Origin: Halopseudomonas maritima
GTDB taxonomy: Bacteria > Pseudomonadota > Gammaproteobacteria > Pseudomonadales > Pseudomonadaceae
Direction of reading: 5' to 3'
DNA length: 64,000 nt
Assembly (NCBI RefSeq): GCF_021545785.1
Contig: NZ_CP079801.1
Coordinates: 1,984,001 to 2,048,000 of the forward strand
Part shown: piece after piece, positions 7,569 through 15,742 of the stretch
Layout of the letters: each line of letters opens with the position of its first letter
Position numbering within the stretch: position 1 is the first letter of the stretch
Made by a program: the position numbers and the translations under genes
Notes under the pieces: generated by a model
Seen by the model: the letters and a program-made list of their open reading frames with translations, nothing else
What the model was told of the DNA's origin: nothing
Database searches by the model: none

Positions 7569-8501
7569 ATGTCGAATGTATCGGTCCTGATTGTGGATGA
7601 CGCCCCGTTCATCCGTGATCTGGTCAAAAAGGCCCTGCGCAGCCACTTTCCCGGTTTGCAGATCGAGGAAGCCGTTAACGGGCGCAAGGCGCAGCAGATG
7701 CTGTCACGCACGGGGTTTGATTTGATCCTGTGTGATTGGGAAATGCCCGAAATGAGTGGCCTGGAGTTGCTGCAGTGGTTTCGCGCCCAGCCGGACCAGG
7801 GCTCGACTCCCTTTGTCATGGTGACCAGCCGGGGTGACAAGGAGAACGTGGTCGAGGCGATTCAGGCCGGTGTCAGCGATTACATCGGTAAGCCGTTCAG
7901 CAACGAGCAACTGGTCGCCAAGGTCAAAAAGGCACTGCATCGGGCCGGCAAGCTGGCGCAGCTGCAGGCGCCGCGCCCGCGTGCCAGCGCGGGTTCGGCG
8001 ATAGGCTCGGTGGCCAGCTTGACCGGCGGCCGCCAAGTCAGCTCGCCTGCTGCTCCTGCTCCTGCTCCTGCTCCTGCTACTGCTCCTGCGCCAGCCGGCA
8101 CCCCGCGTGCGACGCCGCCGACGCCGCCGACGCCGCCACCGGCTGACCAGGTCAGCGGTCAGCGTGTTCGGGGCCAGGCCCAGCTGCGTCTGGCTGGCGA
8201 ACAGTTCGCCTGTGCGATCAAGCACTTGAGTCTGCGCGATGCGCTGGTGGTGGTGCGCCGCGGCGAGCGTTTGCCGCAGGTATTTGAAAGCGGTGTGCTG
8301 GATCTGGAGCAGGACGCCGACCGATCGGTAGCGCGCATCAACGGCTACGTGCACGCCGTGGCGGCGCTGGAGGCCAAGGTCGACTGCGACTGGGTCAAGG
8401 TGACGCTGAAGTTCGTCGATCAGGACCCGGAAAAGCTGGATTATCTGTCCCGCCTGATTGCGTCGGGCACGGCCCAGGCACACTATTCACCAAGCGCCTG
8501 A
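7569..8501 (+). CDS. Response regulator with probable PilZ-type output domain
   Basis: 310 aa from the ATG at 7569, chosen because AGTGAGGA at 7551-7558 is a good SD and the receiver domain starts immediately (SVLIVDDAPFIRDLV). An in-frame start at 7452 would add 39 residues with no family support. The receiver domain (about 4-125) has the acidic pair DD, phosphoacceptor Asp in LILCDWEMP, Thr in VMVTSR and Lys in GKPF. A Pro/Ala/Thr-rich linker (about 150-195) follows, then a beta-rich C-terminal domain (GQAQLRLAGEQFACAIKHLS...) resembling PilZ in its position and strand pattern, although the RxxxR/DxSxxG c-di-GMP motif is not evident. A response regulator sits near phoBR in P. aeruginosa too. 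It may link phosphate or c-di-GMP signalling; that is inferred. Confidence 0.85.
   Translation: MSNVSVLIVDDAPFIRDLVKKALRSHFPGLQIEEAVNGRKAQQMLSRTGFDLILCDWEMPEMSGLELLQWFRAQPDQGSTPFVMVTSRGDKENVVEAIQAGVSDYIGKPFSNEQLVAKVKKALHRAGKLAQLQAPRPRASAGSAIGSVASLTGGRQVSSPAAPAPAPAPATAPAPAGTPRATPPTPPTPPPADQVSGQRVRGQAQLRLAGEQFACAIKHLSLRDALVVVRRGERLPQVFESGVLDLEQDADRSVARINGYVHAVAALEAKVDCDWVKVTLKFVDQDPEKLDYLSRLIASGTAQAHYSPSA
8052..8138 (+). repeat. In-frame microsatellites in the response-regulator linker
   Basis: Six copies of a GCTCCT hexamer (8052-8087, the fifth copy GCTACT) encode an Ala-Pro run, and three copies of a 9-mer ACGCCGCCG (8112-8138, last base differs) encode TPP repeats. Both unit sizes are multiples of three, so copy-number change would alter linker length without frameshift. 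Confidence 0.85.
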
Positions 8502-8506
8502 GTCGC

Positions 8507-9799
8507 TCAGACGCTGCGCTCGGGCGGGAAGTGGCAGCTGAAGTTGCTGCCCTTGCCAACGTCACTCTTGATCTCCAGTTTGCCCTGATGGCGTAACAGC
8601 ACATGCTTGACGATGGCCAGGCCCAGACCGGTGCCGCCGGTGGTGCTGTTGCGGCTGGTATCCACCCGGTAGAAGCGCTCGGTCAGGCGCATCAGGTGCT
8701 GCGGGGCAATCCCTTCGCCATTGTCGATTACGCTCAGGTGCTGGCCCTGGGCGTCGCTGTGCCAGCGCAGGGTTATTTCGCCACCATCGGGGGTGTACTT
8801 CACCGCGTTGAAGGCAAGATTGGAGAAGGCGCTGCGCAGTTCTCCTTCAATCCCGTGCAGGCGGGTGTTGCCGTCAATGTGCAGACTGATGTGGTGGCCT
8901 CGTTCGCCGGACAGGGCTTCGGCGTCCTTGCGGATATGCTCCAGTAGCGGGCGCACATCGACCAGTTCGTCTTCGCTCGGGTTGTCTGAGGTTTCCAGGC
9001 GCGCCAGCAGCAACAGGTCGTTGAGCAGGGCCTGCATACGGCTGGCCTGCTGCTGCATCTGCTGCAGCGGTCGTTTCCAGCGCGGATTGAGGTCGTCGTC
9101 CAGGTCGAGCATGGTCTCCAGGTAGCCCACCACGACGGTCAGGGGGGTGCGCAGCTCATGGGAGACGTTGGCGACAAAGTCCTTACGCATCTGTTCCAGG
9201 TTGTGCAGTCGCGTGACGTCGCGCACCACCATCAGACGGTCACCCGGCCCGTAACGGGTAATGGCGTATTGCAACTGCAGATTGATGTCGCTGGGGGAGT
9301 GGATCTCCAGGGGTTCACGGAAGTCGCCGCGCTCGAAGTACTCGATAAAACGCGGGTCGCGGATCAGGTTGGCGACGTGCTGGCCGCTGTCGTCCGGGCT
9401 GCGCAGGCCGATCAGCCGTTCGGCAGCGTGGTTCCACCATTCCAGGTGGCCATCGCGGTCAACCATGACCACCGCCTCGCGCAGGGCGGCGGTGGAGGCC
9501 TGGATGCGGTCGATCACCGCCTGCAGGCGGGCGCGCATGCGGCCATCGCGGCGCTGCATGTGGTAGATGCTGTCGAAAATCTCGCCCCAGATGCCGCGCG
9601 CCTCGGGTGGCGGATCGTTGGGGTGGCTGCTCAACCAGTGGTAAAAGCGCGACATCTGGCGCAGGGTCCAGGCCAGATAGCAGCCTAAGCCCACCACCAA
9701 CACCCAGGCGGGCTGCCCGACTATCCAGCCGACCAGCAGGCAGACCAGCACCAGTAGCAGCAATTGACTGAGCACGCGGCTGAAACTATGTCTGGTCAC
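8507..9799 (-). CDS. phoR: Phosphate regulon sensor histidine kinase PhoR
   Basis: 430 aa, initiated by GTG at 9799. Two hydrophobic helices (about 11-45) anchor the protein, followed by a PAS domain (about 95-195), a HisKA domain with the phosphoacceptor His in VANVSHELRTP (His about 214), and an HATPase_c domain with N-box (NLAFNAVKYT), G1 (DNGEGIAP) and G2 (GGTGLGLAI). PhoR phosphorylates PhoB under phosphate limitation and dephosphorylates it in excess through PhoU and the Pst transporter. It lies downstream of phoB in the same direction, 120 bp apart, and converges with the response regulator gene with only 5 bp between their stops. No pst or phoU gene is visible in the window. Confidence 0.95.
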   Translation of the reverse strand: MTRHSFSRVLSQLLLLVLVCLLVGWIVGQPAWVLVVGLGCYLAWTLRQMSRFYHWLSSHPNDPPPEARGIWGEIFDSIYHMQRRDGRMRARLQAVIDRIQASTAALREAVVMVDRDGHLEWWNHAAERLIGLRSPDDSGQHVANLIRDPRFIEYFERGDFREPLEIHSPSDINLQLQYAITRYGPGDRLMVVRDVTRLHNLEQMRKDFVANVSHELRTPLTVVVGYLETMLDLDDDLNPRWKRPLQQMQQQASRMQALLNDLLLLARLETSDNPSEDELVDVRPLLEHIRKDAEALSGERGHHISLHIDGNTRLHGIEGELRSAFSNLAFNAVKYTPDGGEITLRWHSDAQGQHLSVIDNGEGIAPQHLMRLTERFYRVDTSRNSTTGGTGLGLAIVKHVLLRHQGKLEIKSDVGKGSNFSCHFPPERSV

Positions 9800-9812
9800 T
9801 GAATACGCTCAT

Positions 9813-9899
9813 CTAGGGTCTGTTGATATGTCGTTTTGATTGGCGACGTTACAGGCAGCAGCAGGCGGGTGAGCGAAACGCCAACAGGCCAGACCCTAG
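9813..9899. repeat. Inverted-repeat element between phoB and phoR
   Basis: CTAGGGTCTG at 9813-9822 and its exact complement CAGACCCTAG at 9890-9899 bound an 87-bp unit. Inside, both ends continue with a TTG...CGTTT motif, offset by a 5-nt bulge. The same end sequence recurs at 18781-18800 upstream of oxyR. It lies just upstream of the phoR GTG and could fold in the phoB-phoR transcript. Confidence 0.6.
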
Positions 9900-9919
9900 C
9901 CACTTCCCTGAGCGGTGCC

Positions 9920-10609
<690 letters not shown>

Positions 10610-10717
10610 GGTTTTCCGTCTCGTTGCAGATATGAGTCATGCGCCGATTAGATAACACTTTTGTTTCAGTTGTATTACGTGGCAAGGGCGGCTCTGTTGC
10701 AGCACGGCGTAGTGGCA

Positions 10718-11608
10718 TCAACGCAATGCATAGTCCAGGGCCAGGCCGATAAACACCAACATGCCGGCCCAGTGATTGGAGAGAAATGCCTGCAGGCAGG
10801 CGAGATGCTCACGCTCGCGCATCAGCCAGTGCTGCCAGGCAAAGCCCAGGGTCATGCCGAGCAGGCCCAGGTAGTAATACAGGCCCAGGCCAAAGCGCGC
10901 GCCGACCAGCAGCAGGCAGACCAGGGTCAGCCCCTGCAGCAGGCCGATGATCAGCCGGTCGGCGTCGCCAAACAGGATGGCGGTGGACTTGATGCCGATG
11001 CGCAGGTCGTCCTCGCGGTCGCACATGGCGTACTCGGTGTCGTAGGCCACGGTCCACAGCAGGTTGGCGATGAATAGCAGCCACAGGGGTATCGGCAGCG
11101 TGCCGGCCTGGGCGGCAAAGGCCATCGGAATCGCCCAGGAGAAGGCGGCGCCGAGCACCACCTGGGGATAAAAGGTGAAGCGTTTGCAGAAGGGGTACAG
11201 CGCCGCAAGGCCCACGCCGACAAAGGCCAGCTGAATGGTCAGGGCATTGGTCAGCAGCACCAGCAGCCCACTCAGGCCAACCAGCACGGCGAAGGTGACC
11301 AGCGCCTGCTTGGCGCTAATGCGCCCGGTTGCCAGCGGACGCTCGCGGGTGCGCTCGACGTGGCCGTCAAAGTCGCGGTCGGCGTAGTCGTTGATGACGC
11401 AGCCGGCGGCGCGCATGAGGATTACGCCGAGTACAAAGATGATCAGGGTGTCGAGGTTCGGCACCCCCTCGGCTGCCAGCCACAACGCCCACAGGGTTGG
11501 CCAGAGCAGCAGATAGGTGCCGATCGGGCGGTCCAGGCGCATCAGCTCGATGTAGTCCCGGGCCCGTGGGTGCAGGTTTACCAGAGGTTTGATCAGCAGA
11601 CCGAGCAA
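10718..11608 (-). CDS. ubiA: 4-hydroxybenzoate octaprenyltransferase UbiA
   Basis: 296 aa from a TTG codon at 11608. This start is chosen because GGAGAACT lies 3-10 nt upstream and the family similarity begins here (LHPRARDYIELMRLDRPIG); upstream residues in the open frame read back into ubiC. UbiA is an integral membrane prenyltransferase that attaches the polyprenyl tail to 4-hydroxybenzoate in ubiquinone synthesis. Both Asp-rich motifs are present: NDYADRDFDGHVERT and DREDDLRIGIKST. About eight hydrophobic segments are visible. It follows ubiC by 28 nt, the usual ubiC-ubiA pairing. Confidence 0.95.
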   Translation of the reverse strand: MLGLLIKPLVNLHPRARDYIELMRLDRPIGTYLLLWPTLWALWLAAEGVPNLDTLIIFVLGVILMRAAGCVINDYADRDFDGHVERTRERPLATGRISAKQALVTFAVLVGLSGLLVLLTNALTIQLAFVGVGLAALYPFCKRFTFYPQVVLGAAFSWAIPMAFAAQAGTLPIPLWLLFIANLLWTVAYDTEYAMCDREDDLRIGIKSTAILFGDADRLIIGLLQGLTLVCLLLVGARFGLGLYYYLGLLGMTLGFAWQHWLMREREHLACLQAFLSNHWAGMLVFIGLALDYALR

Positions 11609-11636
11609 GGCAGTTCTCCAGTCAGTAGCGGGGGGC

Positions 11637-12158
11637 TCAGGTGCCGGCGACCGGCCAGCCCTGCAAGAATACTTCACACACCAGCAGCTGCAATGCACCG
11701 TCAGAGAAGTGTGAGCGACGGGCCCACAAGCCCTGTGCACGCCAGGCCTCGGGTAACCAGGTCGCCGGGTAGCGGCTGATCTCGATGGGGCCGCGGCGGA
11801 TCTGCGGATTACGAAACAGCAGGTGGCCCAGGCTGGTGGTGCCGAGGTTGTCGAGGGCGACTTGTGCATTGCCCAGCGCGCTGGGTGGTGCCACCGAGCG
11901 GGCAAAAACGCGGGGTGCACCAGCGGTGTGCAACAGCACCTCTCTGGCCCACACACTGGCGCCGGTCTCCAGGCCCAGCGTCTGCGCCTCGTCGACCCGT
12001 GCGGGCTGCGGGGTCTGGCTTAGCAGCTCGACGCGAAAGTCCCGGTTGCCGGCCTCGGTCAGCCGTTGGGTCAGTGAGCCTTCGTGGCAGAGCCAGTCCA
12101 GCAGCGGCTCGGGTGGCGGCGCGGGGTGTTGGTTGGCGGGGTACCAGTCAGGCAGCAT
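11637..12158 (-). CDS. ubiC: Chorismate pyruvate-lyase UbiC
   Basis: 173 aa. It splits chorismate into 4-hydroxybenzoate and pyruvate, the first committed step of ubiquinone synthesis, in the cytosol. Family features include WYPANQ-like N-terminus, LCHEGSLTQRL near 29, WAREVLLH (about 72) and the C-terminal RRSHFSDG block. Length is normal for UbiC. It lies upstream of ubiA in the same direction. Confidence 0.93.
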   Translation of the reverse strand: MLPDWYPANQHPAPPPEPLLDWLCHEGSLTQRLTEAGNRDFRVELLSQTPQPARVDEAQTLGLETGASVWAREVLLHTAGAPRVFARSVAPPSALGNAQVALDNLGTTSLGHLLFRNPQIRRGPIEISRYPATWLPEAWRAQGLWARRSHFSDGALQLLVCEVFLQGWPVAGT

Positions 12159-12321
12159 TCGGTGATCGCAGGGTCCGGAGTGGGGTGTAGGCTGGCGCCA
12201 AGGGTATCACGATTGCGCTCTGCGTCGGGCGCTGCTGCGTCGAGTGGGGAGCGCTGGCCTTGGACTTGCAGGGCGAGTACGGTAGCGTGCCAACAACAGC
12301 TCAATACCGTGAGAAGCAAGT

Positions 12322-12489
12322 ATGAAGAAGTGGCAGTGTATCGTGTGTGGTTATATCTATGACGAAGCAGAAGGCTGGCCGGATGACGGCATTGCGCCCG
12401 GCACCCGCTGGGAAGATGTGCCAGCGGATTGGATGTGCCCCGATTGCGGGGTAGGCAAGGAAGACTTTGAAATGATCGAGATCGGCTGA
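12322..12489 (+). CDS. rubA: Rubredoxin
   Basis: 55 aa: a short iron protein with two Cys-x2-Cys knuckles (CIVCGYIYD at residues 6-14 and CPDCGVGK at 39-46) that bind one tetrahedral Fe, plus the conserved aromatic and acidic residues (GWPDDGIAPGTRWEDVPADW). It carries electrons from the adjacent NADH-dependent reductase to acceptors such as alkane hydroxylase. It is followed 32 nt later by rubB. P. aeruginosa has two rubredoxin genes here; only one is present in this window. The start is the ATG at 12322 with GAGAAG upstream. Confidence 0.97.
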   Translation: MKKWQCIVCGYIYDEAEGWPDDGIAPGTRWEDVPADWMCPDCGVGKEDFEMIEIG

Positions 12490-12521
12490 GCAGCGCTCGC
12501 CGTCCTGCAGGAGACCCTTAC

Positions 12522-13676
12522 GTGACAGAGAATGCACCGCTGGTGATTGTCGGCACCGGTCTGGCCGGTTACAACCTGGCCAAGGAGTTTCGCAAGCTCG
12601 ACAGCGCTCGTCCGCTGTTGCTGGTCAGCGCCGACGATGGCCGCTTCTACTCCAAGCCGCTGTTGTCCACCGGCTTTGCCAAAGGCAAGGAGGCCGATGA
12701 GCTGGCCATGCAGGACGCTGCTGCAATGGCGGCCCAGCTTGATGCCGAGGTGCTAGCCGAAGTGACTGTGAGCGCGATCGATCCTGCCGCACGCACCCTG
12801 ACCCTGGACGGCCGCGAGCAGCCCTACAGCGATCTGGTGCTGGCCCTCGGCGCTGAGGTGCGCAGCTTGCCGTGGCGTGAGCAGCTCGGGGAGCGCCTGC
12901 TGTCGATCAATGATCTGGCCGATTACGGCCGCTTTCGTGCGGCTCTGGTCGGCCGCAAGAAGGTGCTGATCATCGGCGCTGGTCTGATCGGTTGTGAGTT
13001 CGCCAATGATCTGAGCCTGGGTGGCTTTGAGGTAACCGTAGTGGCCACCGACCCCTGGTTGATGCCGCAGCTGCTGCCCGAGCCGGTGGCGGCGGCGGTA
13101 CAGCGCCGGCTGGAAGCGCTGGGTGTGACCTTTCATCTGGGCTGCGGCATTCGCGAGCTGGCGGCCAGCGATGGTGGCCTGCAGGCGCTGCTGGATGACG
13201 GCACTGAAGTGCGGGCTGACCAGGGCCTGTCGGCCATCGGTCTGACGCCGCGCACGGACCTGGCAGCCGCCGCCGGCCTGTCGGTTGGCCGAGGCGTGCT
13301 GGTAGACGCCCAGCTGCGCACTAGCGATCCGCACATCTATGCGCTGGGCGATTGCGCTGAAGTGGCGGGGCTGAACCTGATGTACGTAATGCCGCTGATG
13401 ACCTCGGCCCGGGCGCTGGCCAAGACCCTCAGCGGCGCACCGGCAACGGTCGGCTACCCGGCAATGCCGATCATGGTCAAGACCCCGGCCTGTCCGCTGG
13501 TGGTGGCGCCGCCCTTGAAGGCGGCGGCCGGTGACTGGCAGATCAGTGGCGATGGTGAGGATGTGCGCGCGGTCTTTGTCGACCCGCAGGGCCAACTGCA
13601 GGGCTTTGCCCTGAGCGGGGCGGCGGTGTCGGAAAAGGCGCTGCTGACCCGTGAGTTGCCGGCCTGGCTGTCCTGA
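12522..13676 (+). CDS. rubB: Rubredoxin-NAD(+) reductase
   Basis: 384 aa from a GTG at 12522, with a GCAGGAG SD 8-14 nt upstream. It is an FAD-dependent pyridine nucleotide-disulphide-type oxidoreductase. The FAD site is GTGLAGYNLA near the N-terminus, the NAD(H) site is IIGAGLIGCEFA (about 146-157), and the second FAD motif is YALGDCAEV (about 273-281). It transfers electrons from NADH to rubredoxin, encoded directly upstream. The C-terminal domain (VKTPACPLVVAPP) is typical of the rubredoxin reductase group rather than of ferredoxin reductases. Confidence 0.95.
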   Translation: MTENAPLVIVGTGLAGYNLAKEFRKLDSARPLLLVSADDGRFYSKPLLSTGFAKGKEADELAMQDAAAMAAQLDAEVLAEVTVSAIDPAARTLTLDGREQPYSDLVLALGAEVRSLPWREQLGERLLSINDLADYGRFRAALVGRKKVLIIGAGLIGCEFANDLSLGGFEVTVVATDPWLMPQLLPEPVAAAVQRRLEALGVTFHLGCGIRELAASDGGLQALLDDGTEVRADQGLSAIGLTPRTDLAAAAGLSVGRGVLVDAQLRTSDPHIYALGDCAEVAGLNLMYVMPLMTSARALAKTLSGAPATVGYPAMPIMVKTPACPLVVAPPLKAAAGDWQISGDGEDVRAVFVDPQGQLQGFALSGAAVSEKALLTRELPAWLS

Positions 13677-13863
13677 CGGGCCATTTGTCGGGAAATTGCG
13701 TGATGCGCCGCCGCTGGGACGCTCGGACGGCTGGCGCAATCGCCTCAGTCGTGCCATGCTGACCGGGCTTCGGCAGAGCCGGCAGCACTCAAGCAGGTGC
13801 TCTGGCAAGCCCGCTGCGAGGATGCGGCGGTCACAACAAAAACAACAGACAATGAGGCTTCAT

Positions 13864-14136
13864 ATGCGTAAACCAGATCTCGCGGCGGCGATCGCCGACA
13901 AGGCCGACCTGAGCAAGGATCAGGCGAACCGGGTACTTAACGCCGTGCTGGATGAAATCACCAAGGCTCTGAGTGAAAAAGACTCCGTCACGCTGGTTGG
14001 TTTCGGCACCTTCCTGCAGCGCCACCGTGGCGCCCGTACCGGCAAAAATCCTCAGACTGGCGCACCGGTCAAAATCAAGGCCAGCAATACCGTTTCCTTC
14101 AAACCCGGCAAAAGCCTGCGCGACGCCGTCAACTGA
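13864..14136 (+). CDS. hupA: DNA-binding protein HU
   Basis: 90 aa from the ATG at 13864, the start that gives the normal HU length; the frame is open further upstream but without family similarity. HU is a dimeric nucleoid protein that bends DNA. Visible signatures are the helical N-terminus (KPDLAAAIADKADLSKDQAN), VGFGTFLQRHRGARTGKNP and the IKASNTVSFKPGKSLRDAVN end; the arm Pro-containing GAPVKIKAS is retained. Monocistronic, followed by a terminator hairpin. The hupA symbol follows Pseudomonas usage and is less certain than the family. Confidence 0.95.
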   Translation: MRKPDLAAAIADKADLSKDQANRVLNAVLDEITKALSEKDSVTLVGFGTFLQRHRGARTGKNPQTGAPVKIKASNTVSFKPGKSLRDAVN

Positions 14137-14150
14137 TTCTGCTGCGTCAC

Positions 14151-14170
14151 AGGGGCTCTGCCGAGCCCCT
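14151..14170 (+). terminator. Rho-independent-type terminator after HU gene
   Basis: An 8-bp perfect GC-rich stem (AGGGGCTC / GAGCCCCT) with a TGCC loop, 14 nt past the HU stop. It is followed by a weak T-containing tail (GTTTCCT). Confidence 0.75.
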
Positions 14171-14245
14171 GTTTCCTCCCGCCGTCTTGCCTGGCCGTTC
14201 GATGGCCGCCAGCAGGCGAGGGCGCGACACGTCAATCGCCCCCAC

Positions 14246-15652
14246 TTATTTCTGCGGCTGGTAGTGATTGACCAGCGCGCGCAGTGCATCCCGTGCATCC
14301 AGTACCTTGTCGACCACTGCGTCGGCCTGTTCGCGACTCAGGCCCAGCCGTTTTAGCAGCGCGTCAGGGACCGGCAGGCGCGGGCCGCAGCCGATGTTGT
14401 GCTGGTTGAGCAGCGCCAGGGCCAGATAGATCAGGTTGGCGTAGACGTGGTCCGGCCCCTGGTACAGCGGGTTGTGTTGCTGGCGCAGGGCGGTGCAGAC
14501 CTCGTCGGGCATATCCCAGTAGTGCATCAGCCAGCTGCCGATCTGGTCGCGGCTAACACCGATCAGGTGCTGCTCAATCATGTGCGGCGGCACATGCGGG
14601 TTGGCTTCGATATGCCGGCAGATCAGCTTGAAATAGGGCGGGAAGATATAGGCCAGCACCAGATAGCCGAAGTTGTGCAACAGGCCGCCGAGGTAGTTCA
14701 GGCCCAGTTCCGGCCGCAGGTCACGCGGCATTGCCTTGGCCAGACCCTCAATCACGGCGGCGCTGTAGATCGCCTGCTCCCAGTAGGGTGTGCTGCGCTC
14801 GGGGGCATCGCTGGGCAGGCGGAAGGTTTTGCCCAGTGCCAGGCCGACGGCCAGGTTGATCACCAGGTCAAAGCCCAACACCCGGCCGATGGCATCTTCC
14901 ACCGAGCGAATCTTGCCGGGTGCTGCGTAGTAGGGTGACGCCGCCCAGCTGACCACCTGAGCAGCCAGGCTGGGGTCGGTCTCAACCACATCGGCGAGGT
15001 CGGCGATGTCCGCGTCCGGGTTGACCCGCAGCTTCATGATCTTTTGCGCTGACTCGGGCAGCGGCGGAATCTCGATGGTTTCTTCCAGCCGCTGCTTCAT
15101 GCGCAGCGCAGTGAAGTTCTGTACCGCGTCGCTAAAGTCGCGGTTGTCTTGTTCGGCACCGCTGGAAGTGGTCGGCAGGCCGGCCAGGGGGACGGCAAAG
15201 TGCGCCAGGCTGGCCTTGGCCAACAGGGTGCGGGCGTCGGCCTGGCTGATTACCAAACTCCAGCCGATCAGGCCGCTGTCCAGGATGATCTCAGGCTGTT
15301 CCAGCAGGCTTTGCTCGCAGACGCACGGGGAGTTGAACAGAATCGGCAGGCCGGGCAGTTGATTCAGCTGGTGCTTGCTGAGGATGCGTTGCAGCTGCTG
15401 GTCGCGCACGGGTTCCAGCTGTCGACCCAGCAGGGTGCCGAGGGTCTTGAGATCGAGCAGATGGTCCTTGGGGATCATCGCCAGCACGGTGCCCACGGCG
15501 TCGCACAGCAGGCTGGCCTGGACTTGCTGGCTGGCCGCCCAAGCGTCGCTGGTGGGGCGTAGCTGGTAGGCGATGCCCTGTTGCTGGAGCAGTTTTTCGA
15601 TCAGGTCGGGCAGGGTTGCGGCATGGTGTTCGGGGGCCATTTGGCTATTCAT
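14246..15652 (-). CDS. YbaK-like / HDOD domain signalling protein
   Basis: 468 aa, two-part protein. Residues about 10-160 resemble the YbaK/aminoacyl-tRNA deacylase fold (LLQQQGIAYQL, SLLCDAVGTVLAMIPKDHLLDL), and about 185-400 form an HDOD domain (IPPLPESAQKIMKLRVNPDAD, VETDPSLAAQVVSWAASPYY, LGGLLHNFGYLVL). HDOD proteins are non-catalytic HD relatives that usually act in signalling. Here the His of LLHNFG stands where HD enzymes have His-Asp. The same gene lies between the HU and recG genes in P. aeruginosa. Role unknown. Confidence 0.85.
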   Translation of the reverse strand: MNSQMAPEHHAATLPDLIEKLLQQQGIAYQLRPTSDAWAASQQVQASLLCDAVGTVLAMIPKDHLLDLKTLGTLLGRQLEPVRDQQLQRILSKHQLNQLPGLPILFNSPCVCEQSLLEQPEIILDSGLIGWSLVISQADARTLLAKASLAHFAVPLAGLPTTSSGAEQDNRDFSDAVQNFTALRMKQRLEETIEIPPLPESAQKIMKLRVNPDADIADLADVVETDPSLAAQVVSWAASPYYAAPGKIRSVEDAIGRVLGFDLVINLAVGLALGKTFRLPSDAPERSTPYWEQAIYSAAVIEGLAKAMPRDLRPELGLNYLGGLLHNFGYLVLAYIFPPYFKLICRHIEANPHVPPHMIEQHLIGVSRDQIGSWLMHYWDMPDEVCTALRQQHNPLYQGPDHVYANLIYLALALLNQHNIGCGPRLPVPDALLKRLGLSREQADAVVDKVLDARDALRALVNHYQPQK

Positions 15653-15742
15653 GAGCTCTTCCTTGCGCTGCTGACAGTCGGGCTGCTGCAGCGTTGCAGT
15701 CTTGCGTGTGAACTGGGCCTGACAGCCTGAGCATAGCGGTTG

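Noticed and set aside
10610..10717. Pho box upstream of phoB
   Set aside because: No pair of CTGTCA-like repeats with correct spacing could be read.
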